Below, one piece after another: positions 21,163-24,343 of a stretch of 24,343 bases of DNA (position 1 is the first letter of the stretch; each line of letters starts with the position of its first letter). The DNA is from a virus, in IMG/VR virus record IMGVR_UViG_3300029262_000082, positions 1 through 24,343 of that record. One strand, 5' to 3'. The notes beneath the pieces were generated by a model that had not been told where the DNA came from, did no database searches, and saw only the letters and a program-made list of their open reading frames with translations. The position numbers and the translations under genes are program-made.

Positions 21163-21468
21163 TTATCTCTCCCCAAAGGTTGCTAGAAACACAGCGTTAC
21201 AAGTAATGTGATCTACATGAGGCAAGCCAGACTCTGCATCAAGTATCTCACCATTAGCAACAGCTTGCATATGTCTTAGCAAACTATCCATTACCTCATT
21301 AATTGGAAATCCATTCTTCCAGTTGTTTCTATCATACTTGTCAGCACCAAAGGCAAATACTTGGCACATACCATTCATTGCCACACTAGCATCTAGCATG
21401 TAACTTAGTTGTGGCTTGCCAGAATTAAAGCGCATTCCCTGTGTTGCATCATCTACTTTTTCTTTCAT
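21163..21468 (-). CDS. DUF5664 protein, dATP/dGTP diphosphohydrolase-like (MazG-related)
   Basis: 101 aa. The protein shows the DUF5664 pattern: GKPQLSYM (17-24), FGADKYDRNNWKNG (40-53), LLRHMQAVANGE (63-74) and LDAESGLPHVDH (76-87). The acidic and His residues of a MazG-like, all-helical (d)NTP pyrophosphohydrolase are present. Members of this family are labelled dATP/dGTP diphosphohydrolases, and a relative, MazZ, supplies dGMP for 2-aminoadenine (Z) DNA synthesis. No PurZ gene is in this window, so only the general nucleotide-pool role is supported. The start overlaps a 35-aa gene by 4 bases (ATGA), and ThyX follows 3 bases after the stop. Confidence 0.82.
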   Translation of the reverse strand: MKEKVDDATQGMRFNSGKPQLSYMLDASVAMNGMCQVFAFGADKYDRNNWKNGFPINEVMDSLLRHMQAVANGEILDAESGLPHVDHITCNAVFLATFGER

Positions 21469-21572
21469 AATCTATTATTCCTTAAGTTCAGAGTATCGGC
21501 TATCACCTTCTTAACCCACTTGTCAATGTCTAACTCCTTCCTAGAAGGTTTGCCACTAATGAATTGCTGCAT
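21465..21572 (-). CDS. Hypothetical 35-aa protein
   Basis: 35 aa, MQQFISGKPSRKELDIDKWV and on. The ATG lies within the last codons of the DNA polymerase gene in another frame, with GGAG 6 bases upstream; the stop overlaps the DUF5664 start by 4 bases (ATGA). The sequence is basic with a probable helix at DIDKWVKKVIADTL. It bridges the gap between polymerase and DUF5664 and may act as a coupling leader as much as a functional protein. It is too short for a family call, so the gene itself is moderately supported. Confidence 0.55.
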   Translation of the reverse strand: MQQFISGKPSRKELDIDKWVKKVIADTLNLRNNRL

Positions 21573-23517
21573 AGCTATCTCCAAAGTCTATATCACAATC
21601 AAGCTCCCTGTTTAAGCATAGCTCTTCATTAACATCTTTAATGGAATTCTTTAATATCTTAATCATAGCATCCCTATTCCCCTTCTTAAGGTTTAGTATT
21701 AGCTCATCATGGAACTGTCCAGTTAACTGAGGGCGTCTAAGTAGTACATAGTGTAGCCATCGGTCGAAGCAATAAGTAGCTGTACTCTGATTCAATGTAC
21801 TAAACTTATCCTTCTCAGCCTTCAGGAATATCCATAGCTTAGCTACAGGGTTCCATAGCCACTTCATACCACGAGATTGCTTAACTTCACACTCATTTGC
21901 AATAGCAGCAATAGACCAATTACGTTTCCAGTATGCTTCAAACAGTTGATTACCGATAGCTTCATCAACACCAGCAGCCCTAGCAATAGTAGGGCCAGTA
22001 GCTCCATACGTAGCAGCATAGTTACATCCTTTACCACCATGCCGTAAAAGAGACATTGCACTGTGCACTTTAGCTTGCTCGGTAGTATGATTACCTTTAT
22101 CAAATGCTTTATATAGCTCAGTCTGTTCAAAGCTAAGCAGTCCAGCAGCCATACACATATCCAAGTGAGGATCGAATCCTTCAGTCATCATATCCCTAAC
22201 ATAGTCAGGATCATGCTTCCACATGAAATGCTGCTTAGTTCTATCCTCTATCGAGGCCATGTCAGAACCACATAACTCATGGTCATCATCACTAGCCAGT
22301 AATAAGCCACGTAGTAGTGCACCATAAGGAGTACGAGTACTAGGAATGTTTAGGCATATCTTGTGCTTGAATCGTAAGGTATTAGTTAACCCTTGAATAG
22401 AAGCTGTTACATAGCCATCTTCATCTACATTCATTAGCCAAGTATTAGTGATAGTCTTTCTGTGGGTTACAATAGACAACTCTTTCAAGTGCTCCAATGC
22501 TGGACAGTCAGCAATCAATCTTACGATAGAATCACATAGCATCTTTGTCTCTTGGTTCTTAATCTGAGGTACAGGAGTAACCTTGTTGGTTGCCTTGTCT
22601 CTCTTATACTTAAAAGACTCTGGCACCCAACCCATGGAGTATAGCCAATCCTTAACTTGTATGTGGGAACCAGCATTAGGCTCTGCATAGCTGGATATGT
22701 ACTTGAACTCTTTAGTGATCGTAGCTAGTATATTCTTAGGGTCGTCATCAAAGTCATACTCTTCAGGATCTCTATGAGCTATTACTTTATCTACCCACTT
22801 CTGACCATTGGCAGATATATCACCATTCATCTTGAAAGCTTTGGCAGGATAGTTAGCTGTTGTGTATTGTGGTACTTTAGGCATACCAGTTTGGAGTGCA
22901 TCCTTAGACACAACCATCTTACCAGAAAACATTGCATCAGCTTCTTTGCAAGTTGGTAAATCTAGCTTCCATCTAGCCTTTTCCTGCAATGCTGCACAAC
23001 GGGCCTTAAAGTTAAGGTGCCTTATAGCATGCCAGCACCTTTCTGAGCTTCCATACAGAAGCATCAAGTGATTCCACATATCTTTCCACAATGCTGTCTG
23101 TATTTTTGTATCTTCTTCACAGCGATGTATATACTCTTTAAGGGATAGGTTCTCCCAATCATTTATCTCTGGCTTAGGAATGCCTAGGTCTTCACCATGT
23201 GAGGCTAGGCCATGTAAGGTACGTTTAGGGTACAAGTACCAAGATAGAAATAGGGTATCAATGATCTCTGCCTTAACTTCTATTCCTCCAACCTTAGTTA
23301 TAGCTGGTCCATCATAAGCAATGCCATTATGCATCACTAGTATGTTATCGGGATCTTGGAACATCTCGTTTATCTTAACTTGGCTTATGAGTGTAAACTT
23401 GCGCAGGGTATTCATATGCGGATCTAGCTCATTGTTTGACATGCACCATATCTTGGTAACGCCAGCTAGCAAGTCGTCTGCTTCTATGTCCGAGCAATAC
23501 ATTCTCTTCTTAGTCAT
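21556..23517 (-). CDS. DNA polymerase I family (family A), T7-like
   Basis: 653 aa. The 3'-5' exonuclease has Exo I SDIEADDL (Asp10, Glu12), Exo II HNGIAYD (Asp69) and an Exo III-like EEDTKIQ (Asp136), where the usual Tyr four residues earlier is Arg132. The polymerase domain has motif A GSDMASIEDR (Asp419), motif B RHGGKGCNYAATYG (Arg492, Lys496, Tyr500) and motif C QFHDEL (His603, Asp604, Glu605). Tyr500 corresponds to E. coli Pol I residue 762 and to T7 Tyr526, a state associated with fast lytic phages. There is no 5'-3' exonuclease domain. It is shorter than T7 polymerase (704 aa), so a full thioredoxin-binding insertion may be absent. It replicates the genome with the adjacent helicase. 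Confidence 0.93.
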   Translation of the reverse strand: MTKKRMYCSDIEADDLLAGVTKIWCMSNNELDPHMNTLRKFTLISQVKINEMFQDPDNILVMHNGIAYDGPAITKVGGIEVKAEIIDTLFLSWYLYPKRTLHGLASHGEDLGIPKPEINDWENLSLKEYIHRCEEDTKIQTALWKDMWNHLMLLYGSSERCWHAIRHLNFKARCAALQEKARWKLDLPTCKEADAMFSGKMVVSKDALQTGMPKVPQYTTANYPAKAFKMNGDISANGQKWVDKVIAHRDPEEYDFDDDPKNILATITKEFKYISSYAEPNAGSHIQVKDWLYSMGWVPESFKYKRDKATNKVTPVPQIKNQETKMLCDSIVRLIADCPALEHLKELSIVTHRKTITNTWLMNVDEDGYVTASIQGLTNTLRFKHKICLNIPSTRTPYGALLRGLLLASDDDHELCGSDMASIEDRTKQHFMWKHDPDYVRDMMTEGFDPHLDMCMAAGLLSFEQTELYKAFDKGNHTTEQAKVHSAMSLLRHGGKGCNYAATYGATGPTIARAAGVDEAIGNQLFEAYWKRNWSIAAIANECEVKQSRGMKWLWNPVAKLWIFLKAEKDKFSTLNQSTATYCFDRWLHYVLLRRPQLTGQFHDELILNLKKGNRDAMIKILKNSIKDVNEELCLNRELDCDIDFGDSYAAIH

Positions 23518-23545
23518 AATAGTTTCTCTTTAGTTAGTTGTTAGA

Positions 23546-23689
23546 CTACAGCCACACACCATCACCAGCATATATCAGGCCATCGTCTATGTCTTCATCT
23601 CTGTACACTTCTAAGTCATCACGAACTTTCTTCGGTCTTACTTCATCGTCTTGAGATACCTCTTCAGGCTTAATTAATTTATTTGTCAT
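23546..23689 (-). CDS. Hypothetical 47-aa acidic protein
   Basis: 47 aa, MTNKLIKPEEVSQDDEVRPK and on, ending DGVWL, highly charged with an acidic middle. It lies in the gap between the helicase stop and the polymerase start. The upstream sequence has only a weak AAGTGG, so translation may be modest. No membrane segment or Cys is visible. The family is not recognised. An acidic end with a terminal hydrophobic VWL suggests a possible protein-protein contact peptide, but this is only a guess. Confidence 0.55.
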   Translation of the reverse strand: MTNKLIKPEEVSQDDEVRPKKVRDDLEVYRDEDIDDGLIYAGDGVWL

Positions 23690-23701
23690 ATTGTATGCCA
23701 C

Positions 23702-24343
23702 TTATCTTTTACGTTTGTCTTCGTTCAAAAGCTCACCTTCCCATGAATATTCTGCTATCCTTCCAGTTGTTGCATCATACCTTGTTCTGATTTGGCCTTC
23801 TCCCCCGAATTTTCTGTTCTTAATTACCCCGAAGATAGAGTGATTCTTATCCATCCCAGTCCCATCTGCATGTTTGTTTCTCATGAAGCTCATTAGCATA
23901 GGGAAGCTTCTCATTATACCTTTAGATCCAGTAAACTGGCTGGCAAATACTTCTGCTCCTTCCTCATGACTTGGCCCAAACTTAGGTGTATTTAAGTGGG
24001 AGTAGGTCATTATATGTAAGCCCAGTTGAGCTGCTAGCCCTTCTATTTCTGAGGCATACTTGTTAATGAATTCATTGGCTGATCCAGTATCTAAATGATC
24101 TACTAGTCTCGTCCAGTTATCTAGGTAGATAAACTTAACACCATACTCTAGTGCATTAAATCGAATGGCTGAGATTATCTCTTCCATGTCGAATCGCATA
24201 GCTTGATCTTCGTCTGACTCCCATAGGTATAGCTTGTTTTGTAATCCTTCTGCTGTTGCTATCAGTTGTTCTTGCTCATACTCAGCTTTAGGATTGTTGT
24301 AAGGCACTCCATCTATCTGAGCACATATAGCTCGTAGTGTGTA
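23702..24343 (-). CDS. Replicative DNA helicase, DnaB/gp4-type RecA core, partial
   Basis: 214 codons open to the right window edge; a GTG inside (at 24307) is not the true start because the frame continues to the edge. Visible motifs: Walker B KFIYLDNWTRLV, a TYSHLNTP motif whose His fits the T7 gp4 His465 position, SHEEG, and GSKGIMRSFPML, where the Arg fits the gp4 arginine finger Arg522. It ends with IKNRKFGGEGQIRTRYDATTGR, the usual gp4/DnaB C-terminal block (given here as about residues 177-198 of the visible part). It would unwind DNA for the adjacent polymerase. The Walker A motif and any primase domain lie outside the window. Homology is seen in sequence and function inferred from the family. 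Confidence 0.85.
   Translation of the reverse strand, partial: YTLRAICAQIDGVPYNNPKAEYEQEQLIATAEGLQNKLYLWESDEDQAMRFDMEEIISAIRFNALEYGVKFIYLDNWTRLVDHLDTGSANEFINKYASEIEGLAAQLGLHIMTYSHLNTPKFGPSHEEGAEVFASQFTGSKGIMRSFPMLMSFMRNKHADGTGMDKNHSIFGVIKNRKFGGEGQIRTRYDATTGRIAEYSWEGELLNEDKRKR

Noticed and set aside
21163-21468. 2-aminoadenine (Z) genome
   Set aside because: Only a MazZ-like family member is present; no PurZ or DatZ gene is in the window, so the claim is unsupported here.

Overview
The window is an internal piece of an AT-rich tailed double-stranded DNA phage genome (Caudoviricetes). Every supported gene lies on the minus strand, so the transcript reads from high to low coordinates. The genes are tightly packed, with many ATGA or taATG stop-start overlaps, and no stretch above 300 bases lacks a gene. 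No tRNA, integrase, repressor, CRISPR or insertion sequence was seen, which suggests a lytic virus. The host cannot be read from the sequence. The AT-rich T7-like replication genes combined with ribonucleotide reductase and ThyX resemble marine or aquatic phages of Gram-negative bacteria, but that is inference.

Reading in the direction of transcription, 24343 to about 13.4 kb is the replication and nucleotide module. It holds a DnaB/gp4-type helicase (cut by the window edge), a family A DNA polymerase, a DUF5664 (d)NTP diphosphohydrolase-like protein, ThyX, a glutaredoxin/thioredoxin-like protein, class I ribonucleotide reductase beta and alpha, dUTPase, a gp2.5-like ssDNA-binding protein, a gp6-like 5'-3' exonuclease, endonuclease VII and an ATP-dependent DNA ligase. 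A single-subunit T7-type RNA polymerase (614 aa, lacking most of the usual N-terminal domain) closes the module. Together these would redirect host nucleotides into dNTPs and dTTP, replicate the genome, resolve branches and switch transcription to the late genes. Small genes of 35, 43 and 47 codons sit in the gaps.

Between the RNA polymerase and the terminase (11413-11583) are two identical 30-bp direct repeats, 56 bp apart. Each contains AATACG followed by an ATA block, resembling a T7-class promoter. They are the best candidates for late promoters read by the phage polymerase. The polymerase placed after the replication genes and directly before the late genes is a phiKMV-like rather than a T7-like order.

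From 11412 to 1 is the late module: small and large terminase, a run of tail-fibre or adsorption-type proteins (including a 481-aa protein built of about ten-residue repeats) placed between terminase and portal, then a DUF1073 portal, a DUF2213 protease/scaffold candidate, a cement protein, the major capsid protein, a membrane-anchored coiled-coil protein, a small unknown protein, a DUF4054 head-completion protein and the start of one more connector-type gene running off the left edge.

Points most worth a second look are the truncated RNA polymerase with its tandem repeats, the possible internal promoter copy in the capsid region, the ExxxH metal motif in ribonucleotide reductase beta, the DUF5664 gene next to ThyX, and the decapeptide-repeat tail protein.
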